Source: JAVBOD01 sp031551045
GTDB taxonomy: Bacteria > Bacteroidota > Bacteroidia > Bacteroidales > UBA932
Reading direction: 5' to 3'
Length of the DNA: 16,202 nt
NCBI GenBank assembly: GCA_031551045.1
Contig: JAVBOD010000096.1
Coordinates: 1-16,202 of the forward strand
Shown: positions 5,789 to 14,224 of the stretch, piece after piece
Layout: every line of letters begins with the position of its first letter
How positions within the stretch are numbered: position 1 is the stretch's first letter
Notes under the pieces: model-generated
What the model was told of the DNA's origin: nothing
What the model saw: the letters and a program-made list of their open reading frames with translations, nothing else
The model's database searches: none
Program-made: the position numbers and the translations under genes

Positions 5789-7582
5789 TTAGTCTTTTAT
5801 ACAGCGAACGGATAAGGCATTGCTTGTAGCCTTATTTTGGCTTGCTGCTCTAGCCTCATTGTTTACAAAGGCGCGGCTTACGGTGTTTAGAAAAGATGTT
5901 CCCGGCGTACATGTCCAGTATATAGACCTTACGCCGCGTTCTAAAAAGGCGCTGGGGGTAAAGAGCGGGGCAGCAGGACTTTGAAATATTGAATAGCCGG
6001 CCGGTGTGGCGCTAAATCCGTAGGTATCAATACCCGCATTAGTAGCATGGTAGTTCCATGCCGGATTTTCATCCGTATTACAGGCTGTTTCGGTACTTGG
6101 GCATATATTTGCGGACTTCATTTTTTTACCGGCATCTGTTCCGCTCATTCCGCTACCTGCTGCAGGAGCATAGTTCCGATGAGTAGATCCGGTTCCGTCT
6201 CCATCAACTAAGTCCATTAATGTAGCCCATTCCATTTGTGTAGGCACATGCCAGCCCGGAGGGCAAATACCCCGGCCTGTTGCTCCGCGCCCGTTATTAC
6301 GATTGCTGTTTGTATTCGCATTAGCCGTCGTATTGCCCGTAGTTGCGAAATAAGGAGTTATCCAGGTATCATCCCAGACAGAAGAAGATTTCGTATCGTC
6401 GCTCCATTTGCCATCGACCATCAATACCGTCTCCCATGTATATAATGCCCCATATGCGGCAATAGAAGCCGTGGTGGACGAAGTAGCCGAAGGAGCGCCG
6501 GGCGCCCAATAAGAACCGATTGCATCAATTCCTCTCGCCGTATGAGCAGATACGGCCCCGTGTGCTTTTTCCGGGTCGGGATTAAATACCAAATCTTTGG
6601 TAAACGCCAAATTCTCGGCCATCCACCATCTATTATCGGGCATAAGCACAATCCGGTATTTTTTATTGTCGCGCGTGTCGGTCAGGTAGTGTGCCTGTGT
6701 GACGCTTATCTCTTTGGTTACACCGGCCGATGTCACCGTTATGGTTGCGGTACGTTGGCTTAGCGTGGAGGGCACAGCTCCCGTGATAGTAACCACAAAT
6801 TGGCCGTTGCCGGAACCCGTTGCCGGAGCAATGGTACACCAGCCATGACCTTCGCTTCCCACAGCAGCCGTCCAGGTGCCGCCGTCGCAGAATACGCTGA
6901 TTGTTTCTTGCGAACCTTCATCAACAAACAAGCTGGTCGGTGATACCCTGAAAGCAGCCGGATTGGGCGCTTGTGTAACGGTCACTCTTTGCGTTACGCT
7001 GCCGGCTGCAAAGGTAATAGTAGCCGTACGTATGTCCGAGGATATATTTGGGGTACATATAACGGTCAGGGTATCGTCGCCTGTTCCCCATGGTTCGCTT
7101 AGTGTACACCAGTTTACGTCGGTTGCAGTAGTAACAATGGAAGTTGACCAACTGGTATTACTGCGAAGATAGATTTCGGCGGAGCTACTTGCCGTATCGC
7201 CCACAGCAATCATGGTTGGCGCTATGGCTAATATCGAATTAGCTCCGGTTTGCTTGATAACCACCGGAAAAGTTGTTTTCCCGTCGCTTACCGTTACGGT
7301 GGCCGAGCGGTCAGTGGTTTCCAAGTAAGCGTCCACCATCACGGACACAATGGCGTCGCCCGTTCCGGATGCAGGGCTGACCGTACACCACGGTTTATCG
7401 GAAACAACATTCCATGTGGTATTAGCGCTTGTCAACGCAAAAGTAGCAGGGCCGCCTCCCGAAGATACTATTACAACTCCGGTAGCCACGTTCAGCGAAG
7501 GGGCATCCTCTTTATTTTCACACGAAGTGAAGAACAATAGGCTACACATGGTAGCTGCCAAGATAAAAAATGAGGGTTTCAT
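5789..7582 (-). CDS. Surface lipoprotein with three BACON domains and a C-terminal FISUMP domain
   Basis: A 597-residue lipoprotein with the start ATG at 7582. The longer frame opens at 7612 but adds ten residues before a standard signal peptide. Lipobox FTSC places the acylated cysteine at residue 21. Three BACON beta-sandwich repeats follow at roughly 31-113, 117-206 and 210-298. Each contains a W-C-T motif (PWCTVSP, NWCTLSE, GWCTIAP) followed by a Gly-rich turn and ends in a VTQA- or KQTG-type strand. The rest (about 300-597) is a Fibrobacter-succinogenes-major-paralogous (FISUMP) domain with WWMAENL, GICPPGWHVPT and the terminal SVRCIKD. An Asn/Gly-rich stretch precedes GICPPGW. BACON domains are linked to glycan-binding or spacer roles; the function of FISUMP is not established. 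As the third gene after susC and susD, it is probably a surface substrate-binding partner. Ligand unknown. Confidence 0.88.
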   Translation of the reverse strand: MKPSFFILAATMCSLLFFTSCENKEDAPSLNVATGVVIVSSGGGPATFALTSANTTWNVVSDKPWCTVSPASGTGDAIVSVMVDAYLETTDRSATVTVSDGKTTFPVVIKQTGANSILAIAPTMIAVGDTASSSAEIYLRSNTSWSTSIVTTATDVNWCTLSEPWGTGDDTLTVICTPNISSDIRTATITFAAGSVTQRVTVTQAPNPAAFRVSPTSLFVDEGSQETISVFCDGGTWTAAVGSEGHGWCTIAPATGSGNGQFVVTITGAVPSTLSQRTATITVTSAGVTKEISVTQAHYLTDTRDNKKYRIVLMPDNRWWMAENLAFTKDLVFNPDPEKAHGAVSAHTARGIDAIGSYWAPGAPSATSSTTASIAAYGALYTWETVLMVDGKWSDDTKSSSVWDDTWITPYFATTGNTTANANTNSNRNNGRGATGRGICPPGWHVPTQMEWATLMDLVDGDGTGSTHRNYAPAAGSGMSGTDAGKKMKSANICPSTETACNTDENPAWNYHATNAGIDTYGFSATPAGYSIFQSPAAPLFTPSAFLERGVRSIYWTCTPGTSFLNTVSRAFVNNEARAASQNKATSNALSVRCIKD

Positions 7583-7623
7583 AATATAGTTTATGTTTTT
7601 TTTAATATACATAGTTGATAATT

Positions 7624-9180
7624 TTAGCGGTCAATATTTTGTTTGAGATTTTTGTTACGCTCCATCTCAGACCTGGGGAACAAGGTAATCCACCAGCGCG
7701 AGTCGGGCGTAATGGTATAGGCTTTCTGATCTAAGTCGTGATAATACAGTGAGCTTCCTCCCTGTCCAATATTAGGATTGGCAGGGGCAATACGCGTAAA
7801 CGGGGCTTTGAATTCCGGCTCGGTATTCAAGCGGCGTACATCAAAGAAACGGTTGAAGCCGAATGTCAATTCTTTACGGCGCTCCGTCATCACAATTTTC
7901 ACCGCTTCTACCCAATTAGCCGGGATATAGGTTTCGGACACATATCCTTTAATCCGTTTGCTGCGGACTTTATCCAAATACGTATTCATTTCCGTAAAAT
8001 TCCCTTCGCGGGCTTCCAGTTCGGCCAGCATCAAAATGACTTCGGTCGTGCGCATACCCGCCGTATTGATACAATAATCGTTGGTGGCATTGCTTCGTGC
8101 CGGTATATAATCCTGGTCCTGATTGGTACCGGCAGCAGTGGTCGTATAGTCGAACCATCCGGCATAGCGCACATCGGGTGCATCTTTCGGATTAAAATCT
8201 TTGGGTAATTTGGCCGGGTCGGTATTCGCCGGAATACGGGGATCGTACAAATCACGCAATTCAGCAGAAATCAATGCATTGCTTCCTAAACCGCCGCCAT
8301 CGCCGCTAAACTCACCTTGGGCCAGTGCATAATATAAATTTTCACGGTCATTGGCATATATTTTCGTACCCCGTTGGCTGGTTACAAAAGTAATCATATC
8401 GAATACATAGTTATTCAAGTTATACGATTCCAAAGCCGCTTCTTTGGCCAAGGCCCATTCTTTTTTGAATAAATGCACTTTCGCTTTCAAGGCGTAGGCC
8501 ATGGCTTTCGACGGATGATAGGGTCCTTCGGGAGTATTGGACAGGGCGCCCGACTCTATAGCTTTTCGTATATCGTCTTCAATAAATTGATAAATTTCCG
8601 CTACCGGTGCCTGGCGCGGGCTGGCTGAGGGGTCTAACTTATCTACAAACGGAACCCCTCCATCGGCAGCGGCCGTATTTTTATCGTAATGCTTGGCATA
8701 TACGTTTATCAGCATAAAATAATTGTAAGCCCTTACAATCTGTGCCTCGGCTTTGGTACGCGCTTTCAATTCTTCGCTTCCGGTTGCGTTATCAATGTTG
8801 TCTAAAATCAGATTGGCAACCCTGTTGATATGTACATAGCATGCCGTGAACAAGCTCCCCCCAGAGGAAGCCGAGTAGTAGGAATCACGCGGCTTAACTT
8901 CATCGGCACAGAAAGCCAGATTTACAAGATTAAAACTGTTGCTGTTGTATTGACGGAGTAATACGGCAGAACCCCATGTATTATCCGAGACCAACCTGAT
9001 TTCGTCGCTTGGGAAAAGGATGCTAGTCACTTCGTTATTCATCAAGGCCGCATAATCTTCCGCTGTGGTAAGTAATTGCGATCCTTTTGGCGTAATATCC
9101 AAATAATTGTCGCAAGCCGTCATAAACGGGAGTAGGGCTATTACCAGTAGGATTTGTTTTATAGTTTGTGTTGTTTTCAT
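7624..9180 (-). CDS. SusD/RagB family outer-membrane nutrient-binding lipoprotein
   Basis: A 518-residue lipoprotein of normal SusD length. The signal peptide (1-22) ends FMTAC with the acylated cysteine at 23, followed by the family start CDNYLDITPKG. Other SusD/RagB features are the TPR-like helical segment around AEAQIVRAYNYFMLINVYA, the ALKAKVHLFKKEWALAKEAA helix pair, and the C-terminal block MTERRKELTFGFNRFFDVRRL. SusD proteins cap the SusC transporter at the cell surface and bind the substrate (glycan, glycopeptide or peptide). The gene starts 12 bp after the stop codon of susC, and its stop lies 41 bp before the BACON lipoprotein start. This tight spacing indicates one operon. SusD sequence alone does not identify the substrate. 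Confidence 0.96.
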   Translation of the reverse strand: MKTTQTIKQILLVIALLPFMTACDNYLDITPKGSQLLTTAEDYAALMNNEVTSILFPSDEIRLVSDNTWGSAVLLRQYNSNSFNLVNLAFCADEVKPRDSYYSASSGGSLFTACYVHINRVANLILDNIDNATGSEELKARTKAEAQIVRAYNYFMLINVYAKHYDKNTAAADGGVPFVDKLDPSASPRQAPVAEIYQFIEDDIRKAIESGALSNTPEGPYHPSKAMAYALKAKVHLFKKEWALAKEAALESYNLNNYVFDMITFVTSQRGTKIYANDRENLYYALAQGEFSGDGGGLGSNALISAELRDLYDPRIPANTDPAKLPKDFNPKDAPDVRYAGWFDYTTTAAGTNQDQDYIPARSNATNDYCINTAGMRTTEVILMLAELEAREGNFTEMNTYLDKVRSKRIKGYVSETYIPANWVEAVKIVMTERRKELTFGFNRFFDVRRLNTEPEFKAPFTRIAPANPNIGQGGSSLYYHDLDQKAYTITPDSRWWITLFPRSEMERNKNLKQNIDR

Positions 9181-9192
9181 AATCGTCGTTAA

Positions 9193-12100
9193 TTAGAAAG
9201 TAAGTTCCAAGCGCAACAAGTAAGACTTGGCGGTAGGTACCGTCCATGTGAAGTTATTACGTCCTTGTGCATCGGGGTCGATACCGTTGCCGGCAGCGCT
9301 CCAAAACCACAAATTATTGATTTGTCCGGTAAGTTTTAGATTCTGCATCCCTATTTTTTGGGCATATTTGTTGGGAAGACGGTATGATAGCGATATGTTG
9401 CGCAAACGGAGTATATCTGCCGGTACTACGTTTACATCGGATTGTTGCCAGTAAGTCATCAAATCGCTTACGTTTGTGACACTTTTCCCATAATAAAGAT
9501 ATGTTTTTGGAATCGTGCTGTTAATGTTAGTCGGGGTCCATGCCTTGGTAATGTCTTCCGGAATATTCCCGGTAGTAGGCGCTGACGCCGACCATGTGTA
9601 ATTGGGCAACCGCATTACATCACCACCGCTGTAAGTAAACATAAACGACAGTTCAAAATCCTTGAACGCTACCTGTTGGGTAAAGGAGCCTGTCCACAAG
9701 GGTGTCAAAGAACCCATATATACCACATCTTCCGGCGTCATTAGTTCATTGGGTACGGAGAGTGTGCCGTCGGCATTGAATGTATAAAGCTTTGTCCCGT
9801 CGGCTTTAGTAATAATGGGAACGCCGTTTTGTTCGTCTGTTCCGCCGGTAGTAAGCCCGCCGTAGCGATATGCATATAGCGAGTTGCGGGGATAGCCTTG
9901 CAGGAAATAGGTATTTGTTATCAACTGGTTCGAATTACTGGGCATATAATTTATCTGCTCAATTTCATTTTTATTGTAAGAGGCAATCAGTCGCGACGTC
10001 AAGCGCCAGTCAGCCTTATTAAACCAGGTGGAGTTCAACGTAAATTCCAGCCCACGATTGCTCATGGCTCCATTGTTTACACTGGCTGATGAAAAACCGG
10101 TAGCAAGGTCGGTATCCTTCTCTGTCAGCAAGTCGTCACTATATTTGTAATAAGCTTCAATCTTGCCATTAAGCAAGTAGTTGAACAAAACAAAATCAAC
10201 CGTTCCCCCGTACGACGTAGTTTTTTCCCAACGCAAGGTGGGGTTAGGTGCTGTATCGATATAGGTGGATCTTGAAGGATGTTCTATATAGTTTACACTG
10301 GAGTTGCCGGACTTGGCTGTTACATAAGGCGACGAGTTTTGGTCCACATTTCCCGTAATACCATAGGACGCGCTGACCGTTAGTCTATTGACCCATTTCA
10401 CATCTTTCATGAATTCCTCGTTCGACATATTCCATCCGGCGCCGATAGACCATAACGGACGGTAACGGTATTTCGGGTCGGTACCGAACAAGTCGGCCTG
10501 GTCAATACGGAAACTTCCCGAGAAATTATACAAATTTTTATAGCTGTAGCCTGCCGCTGCATACATACCTATATAGCGGTGCAGGGGGTTTGACATTCTC
10601 CCGGGATCATACATATCTACTATTGTCGTGTTACTCGTGTTGTAGATATATGAAATAACCCCGGTTCCCAACAGTAAATCAAGATTCGGGTTGGTCCAAT
10701 AATTTAGTGTCTGAGGGTCGTAACCGAGTGCATTTCGTACGGAATTCAGGTCGGACGATTTTTCTTGTGTTTCAATACCAGCCACCGCATTTATGGCATG
10801 GTCGGTAGCAATGTCTCCTTTATACTCCAGTTGGTTGCGTAACACGTAATTGTAGTTGCTGGTTTTGGTCTGGCGGAGCATGGCGCCGTCTTTCAGATTT
10901 TGCACAAAGCCGGTTCCCGATTTTGAGACCAAGCGGTTACGATAGTAGCGCATATTGTAGCCATCCGCCTCCCAAAGAAGCTCCGAACTTTGCGTGTTGG
11001 ATTCGTAGCTGAAACTGCTGGAAAATTTTAATCCTTTGTAAATATCTACATTGATACGGCCCCAGGTACGCAAGTTTAAACCCTTGGTGTTAGTCTTGTT
11101 GCGTTCTAACTCGTCCAATATATTAAAATTGTACGACGAGAATGTTGCGGCAGTGGCAGGATCTTGCCGCAATATATTCAACTCGTCTATCAGCAATGCA
11201 TTCAAGCCGGGGATTCCATTTGATAAAATATTGGTGTACGAACGATAAGCCCTGTTGCCGTTGTCGTCTATAATACGAGTGTAGGCTTCGAGATTGTCAA
11301 ATGCGGTGTACTTATTGTAGCCGGTTTGCGTTTTCGCATACTGGGCGTCGATACTCAGATCGACACTCAGCCATTTGGTAATTTTTTGATTGGTGTTGAT
11401 AGCCACTTTGAAATTATCGCCGCCTTCCGCTATACTCCGTGCCTTATTGTCGTTGAAATAGAGTGAGAATATCGTGTTCTGGCGGTCGCTGGCCGTACCG
11501 ACGGACAAATTGTAGTTTTGGCGGAAAGGTGTGCGCCACGCTTTATCCATGTATTCCTGACGATAATCATAATTACGTAATTGGTTAACAGTTTCCTCGA
11601 ATTGTGCTTGACCAAGTACGCCTGTAGCGCGCTGCCAACGCAACGTAGCCAAGGGCGAAAAATAGGCGGAGCCGGTGTTTAGCCCGCGCATTTCGCTACT
11701 GAAGTATTCCAATTCTGTTTTATTAGCGTCGCTTATTCTTTTCTGCCAGTAGCCCATTTCATAGTTAATAATATCCGAAGTGGAAGCATAATGGTAATCA
11801 CTCAGTGAGGGATTAGGCGTCCATTGCCAGTCGCCCGACAAATTAACGGTTGTTTTACCGGCTTGCGCTTTCTTGGTGGTAATAACAATTACCCCGTTGG
11901 CGGCGCGCACCCCATAGATAGATGAGGCGGCCGCATCTTTCAGTACCGTAAAGGTTTCTACTTCGTTCATATTCACGCTATTCAGTGTACGTTCGGTAGG
12001 CATTCCGTCAATCACAACTAACGGCGAAGTACCTATGTTGCCCGAAAGCGTAGATATCCCGCGGATAACAACATTATCGCCCTGAACTACCACGCCGGCC

Positions 12101-12939
12101 ATTTGCCCTTCGATAGCCGATGTGGCCGACAGGCTGATTTTATGGTCCATTTCTTTAGCGCTCAGAATTTCGTACGCTCCGGTAGCCCGCTCCTTACTGA
12201 TGGTTTGGTAACCGGTAACCACTACTTCGTCAAGCACGTTTACGCTCGGCTTGAGCGCTACATTCAACACCGCTTGATCATTGATAGTTAGTCCCTGCGG
12301 CTCGTAGCCCATAAAACTAACAACAAGCAAATCGCTCCGATTGGCATATTTTATATGATATTTCCCATTATCGTCCGTGGTGGCGGTAGCCACAATGGAA
12401 CCCAAAGTGTTTTTCACTACTATGGTTACAAAAGGCATGGTCTCTCCGGTCTCGGCATCCGTTACCACACCGCTTACCGTCTGTTGGCTCTGTGGTACTT
12501 GCGTGGCAAGAGTGGGCGTTGTGCTGGTAGCAACTTGCTGGGAGCCGGCATTCCTTTGTTCGGGAAGCACAGCCTGTGTGGAATTTTGTGAAACAGATTG
12601 TTTGGGCGATATCACTATTTGTTGCCCGGCAATCTGGTAGTTCACATTTTTCCCGGCCAGTACGGCAGCGACCATTTCGCTAATTGTTTTTTGCGTAAGG
12701 TCAACCGTCACCCGTTGTTTTACGTCAATAGCTTGTTGATTGTACATAAACCGGAAATCGGTCTTTTTCTCAATCTCGTCAAAGGCTTGTTCCAAGGTCA
12801 CGTTGCTCAACTTCAAATCGAACTTCTTTTCCTGTCCGTAACCGGCATAGCCGAATAGCAGCAATCCTGTTACCAAGAACAGTTGCACGATCCGATAGCG
12901 CCGACGTAGCGGCGCCTTAGGCTCTTTGTGTTTCTTCAT
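9193..12939 (-). CDS. SusC/RagA family TonB-dependent outer-membrane transporter with STN signalling domain
   Basis: A 1248-residue transporter that imports substrate through the outer membrane using TonB energy. After a signal peptide (1-35) comes an STN domain (about 39-112: FDLKLSNVTLEQAFDEIEKK ... QQIVIS). A Gln/Thr/Ser-rich linker (113-154), a carboxypeptidase-D regulatory-like domain (155-231, VSGVVTDAETGE...) and the TonB-box-like DEVVVTGYQ (237-245) follow. Next are the plug domain (about 249-356, with LVVIDGMP and AASSIYGVRAANGVI) and the 22-strand barrel, which ends in LRLELTF with a terminal Phe as expected for outer-membrane proteins. STN domains contact FecR-type anti-sigma factors; fecR lies 42 bp upstream on the same strand and an ECF sigma gene lies beyond it. 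This marks a signalling transporter, not a plain SusC. No recognisable promoter lies in the 42-bp gap. Confidence 0.97.
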   Translation of the reverse strand: MKKHKEPKAPLRRRYRIVQLFLVTGLLLFGYAGYGQEKKFDLKLSNVTLEQAFDEIEKKTDFRFMYNQQAIDVKQRVTVDLTQKTISEMVAAVLAGKNVNYQIAGQQIVISPKQSVSQNSTQAVLPEQRNAGSQQVATSTTPTLATQVPQSQQTVSGVVTDAETGETMPFVTIVVKNTLGSIVATATTDDNGKYHIKYANRSDLLVVSFMGYEPQGLTINDQAVLNVALKPSVNVLDEVVVTGYQTISKERATGAYEILSAKEMDHKISLSATSAIEGQMAGVVVQGDNVVIRGISTLSGNIGTSPLVVIDGMPTERTLNSVNMNEVETFTVLKDAAASSIYGVRAANGVIVITTKKAQAGKTTVNLSGDWQWTPNPSLSDYHYASTSDIINYEMGYWQKRISDANKTELEYFSSEMRGLNTGSAYFSPLATLRWQRATGVLGQAQFEETVNQLRNYDYRQEYMDKAWRTPFRQNYNLSVGTASDRQNTIFSLYFNDNKARSIAEGGDNFKVAINTNQKITKWLSVDLSIDAQYAKTQTGYNKYTAFDNLEAYTRIIDDNGNRAYRSYTNILSNGIPGLNALLIDELNILRQDPATAATFSSYNFNILDELERNKTNTKGLNLRTWGRINVDIYKGLKFSSSFSYESNTQSSELLWEADGYNMRYYRNRLVSKSGTGFVQNLKDGAMLRQTKTSNYNYVLRNQLEYKGDIATDHAINAVAGIETQEKSSDLNSVRNALGYDPQTLNYWTNPNLDLLLGTGVISYIYNTSNTTIVDMYDPGRMSNPLHRYIGMYAAAGYSYKNLYNFSGSFRIDQADLFGTDPKYRYRPLWSIGAGWNMSNEEFMKDVKWVNRLTVSASYGITGNVDQNSSPYVTAKSGNSSVNYIEHPSRSTYIDTAPNPTLRWEKTTSYGGTVDFVLFNYLLNGKIEAYYKYSDDLLTEKDTDLATGFSSASVNNGAMSNRGLEFTLNSTWFNKADWRLTSRLIASYNKNEIEQINYMPSNSNQLITNTYFLQGYPRNSLYAYRYGGLTTGGTDEQNGVPIITKADGTKLYTFNADGTLSVPNELMTPEDVVYMGSLTPLWTGSFTQQVAFKDFELSFMFTYSGGDVMRLPNYTWSASAPTTGNIPEDITKAWTPTNINSTIPKTYLYYGKSVTNVSDLMTYWQQSDVNVVPADILRLRNISLSYRLPNKYAQKIGMQNLKLTGQINNLWFWSAAGNGIDPDAQGRNNFTWTVPTAKSYLLRLELTF

Positions 12940-12981
12940 AAGATATGATTGTTTAGTTTATTTGTATAAATAGCTGTGGGG

Positions 12982-14040
12982 TTATTCGTAAATTCCATCG
13001 TGTTCTTTCACCCGTTTATTATTGTATTGAATAGTAATTCGCTTTTTAGTAAAAGTTCCGTCGGCCAATAATTTTCGTTCTTCTACCTGACAACTTATCG
13101 GCACAATGAGTTCCAGCAAACGTATAATTTCTTCGGGGCTCTCGTTTTCGAAAGTAGCCCGGAAATTCATGTTTTCCAAGCGTTTATCAATCATCACGAT
13201 ATCCATATTGAAACGACGGCCGAACTGCTTGGCAAAATTGGCTACCGATTCGCCACGGACTACAAACCGTCCGTTAATCCACTGGGTGTAATCCGCAGAA
13301 TTCGTATTGGTTACCGTGTGTTGTTTTTGTTTACCGTCGTACACCAGCATTTGCCCGGGGTCGAGCATCACCGAGCGGTTACGCGCTCCGGCCCGGTATG
13401 TGAATTCTACCTTTCCCTCTTCCAATACCACTTCGGCCATCCGTCCATTGTCTTCGGCATTTACGTTGAAACGGGTTCCCCAAACTACGATTTTGGCATC
13501 ATTGGCCAACACGGTAAACGGTGCACCATCCGCACGTTTGGTAACACTAAAAAAACCTTCGCCCCAAAGTGTCACTTCGCGTTTTTGCTGGAAGTCCAAA
13601 GGATATTTAAGTGTGGCGCCACTGTTCAACCATCCGTCGGTACCGTCGGGCAGGCGGAATTGTACACGGGCATTTTTGGGCGCTTGTAATTCGGCATAAG
13701 CTATTCCCGTTTTTTCATCTTGTAGCAGGTATAATGTTGTACCTGTTAACACAAGAGCCAAGATAACAGCCGCAGCTATTTCAATAGCCCAACGCATGAA
13801 GCGCCCGCGCCGTTTGATGGTTTTTGCGGCAGACTCGGAATTCATACGGTAATGCAGCTTATGTAATAAAAAGGTTAAATCCTTTTCCGTGTAATCGGAC
13901 TGCATTTCCCACTCGTTGCGTAATGCTTCCTTGATTTCCGACAAGGAGTCCTCTTCCCAAAATAGTTTACTTATTCCCCGTTCTTCTTCGCGCGAAAAAA
14001 TCCCCAAGGCAAAACGCCTGATTTGGTCATTAAAATTCAT
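12982..14040 (-). CDS. FecR family anti-sigma factor (transmembrane)
   Basis: A 352-residue inner-membrane protein. The cytoplasmic part (1-80) should bind the ECF sigma factor. One membrane segment follows at about 84-106 (WAIEIAAAVILALVLTG), then the periplasmic FecR domain (about 118-215) with PDGTDGWLNSGATLKYP, GEGFFSV and the family motif VVWGTRFNVNA. The C-terminal DUF4974-type region (about 258-345, GRFVVRGESVANFAKQFGRR) is the likely contact for the STN domain of SusC. Signal passes from SusC/STN through FecR to the sigma factor, usually by controlled release of the sigma. The gene is divergent from the sigma gene, with 184 bp between the start codons, and is followed directly by susC. 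No clear TAnnTTTG element was found upstream, so it may depend on the ECF sigma or a less canonical promoter. Confidence 0.96.
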   Translation of the reverse strand: MNFNDQIRRFALGIFSREEERGISKLFWEEDSLSEIKEALRNEWEMQSDYTEKDLTFLLHKLHYRMNSESAAKTIKRRGRFMRWAIEIAAAVILALVLTGTTLYLLQDEKTGIAYAELQAPKNARVQFRLPDGTDGWLNSGATLKYPLDFQQKREVTLWGEGFFSVTKRADGAPFTVLANDAKIVVWGTRFNVNAEDNGRMAEVVLEEGKVEFTYRAGARNRSVMLDPGQMLVYDGKQKQHTVTNTNSADYTQWINGRFVVRGESVANFAKQFGRRFNMDIVMIDKRLENMNFRATFENESPEEIIRLLELIVPISCQVEERKLLADGTFTKKRITIQYNNKRVKEHDGIYE

Positions 14041-14186
14041 GGTACATTGTTTGTATTACAGTAATATCCTAAAAATATAAAAATCTCCCGTGTTAATCAC
14101 AAAAAAAAGGCCATACTCTGTTAAAAAAATTTTTTAATATTAAAGAGAAACAAAGGCCTATGCTGTATTTATTTCAAAAATCGTCT

Positions 14187-14194
14187 TAACTTTG
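14187..14194 (+). promoter_or_regulatory. -7 promoter element of the ECF sigma gene
   Basis: TAACTTTG is an exact match to the Bacteroidota -7 consensus TAnnTTTG. No good -33 TTTG is visible about 19-21 bases upstream. Transcription starting a few bases downstream, near 14201, would leave a leader of about 25 bases that contains the Shine-Dalgarno at 14210-14216. Confidence 0.55.
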
Positions 14195-14209
14195 TTTCTT
14201 TAAACCATC

Positions 14210-14216
14210 AAAGGAG
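14210..14216 (+). promoter_or_regulatory. Ribosome binding site AAAGGAG deciding a TTG start
   Basis: AAAGGAG ends 8 bases before the TTG at 14225. No in-frame ATG lies between the upstream stop codon TAA (14201-14203) and the conserved LKAGD block, so this site decides the start. A second TTG at 14228 is 11 bases away and is the alternative. Confidence 0.65.
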
Positions 14217-14224
14217 CGCGTTTC

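Larger units (their letters stand above)
14041..14224. promoter_or_regulatory. Divergent control region between fecR and the ECF sigma gene
   Basis: This AT-rich 184-bp stretch holds the start regions of both signalling genes. Toward the sigma gene it has a -7 element and a Shine-Dalgarno, listed separately. In the middle is an A/T-tract palindrome (TTAAAAAAATTTTTTAA, 14121-14137). It is flanked by two copies of AAAGGCC (14106-14112 and 14152-14158); the AGGCC and GGCCT parts of these are also complementary. On the fecR side I see no TAnnTTTG element. Whether the repeats bind a regulator is unknown. Confidence 0.4.

Noticed and set aside
12940..12981. A separate susC promoter in the gap after fecR.
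   Set aside because: The 42 bases hold no TAnnTTTG element on the minus strand. An ECF-specific promoter could exist, but its motif is unknown, so nothing is listed.
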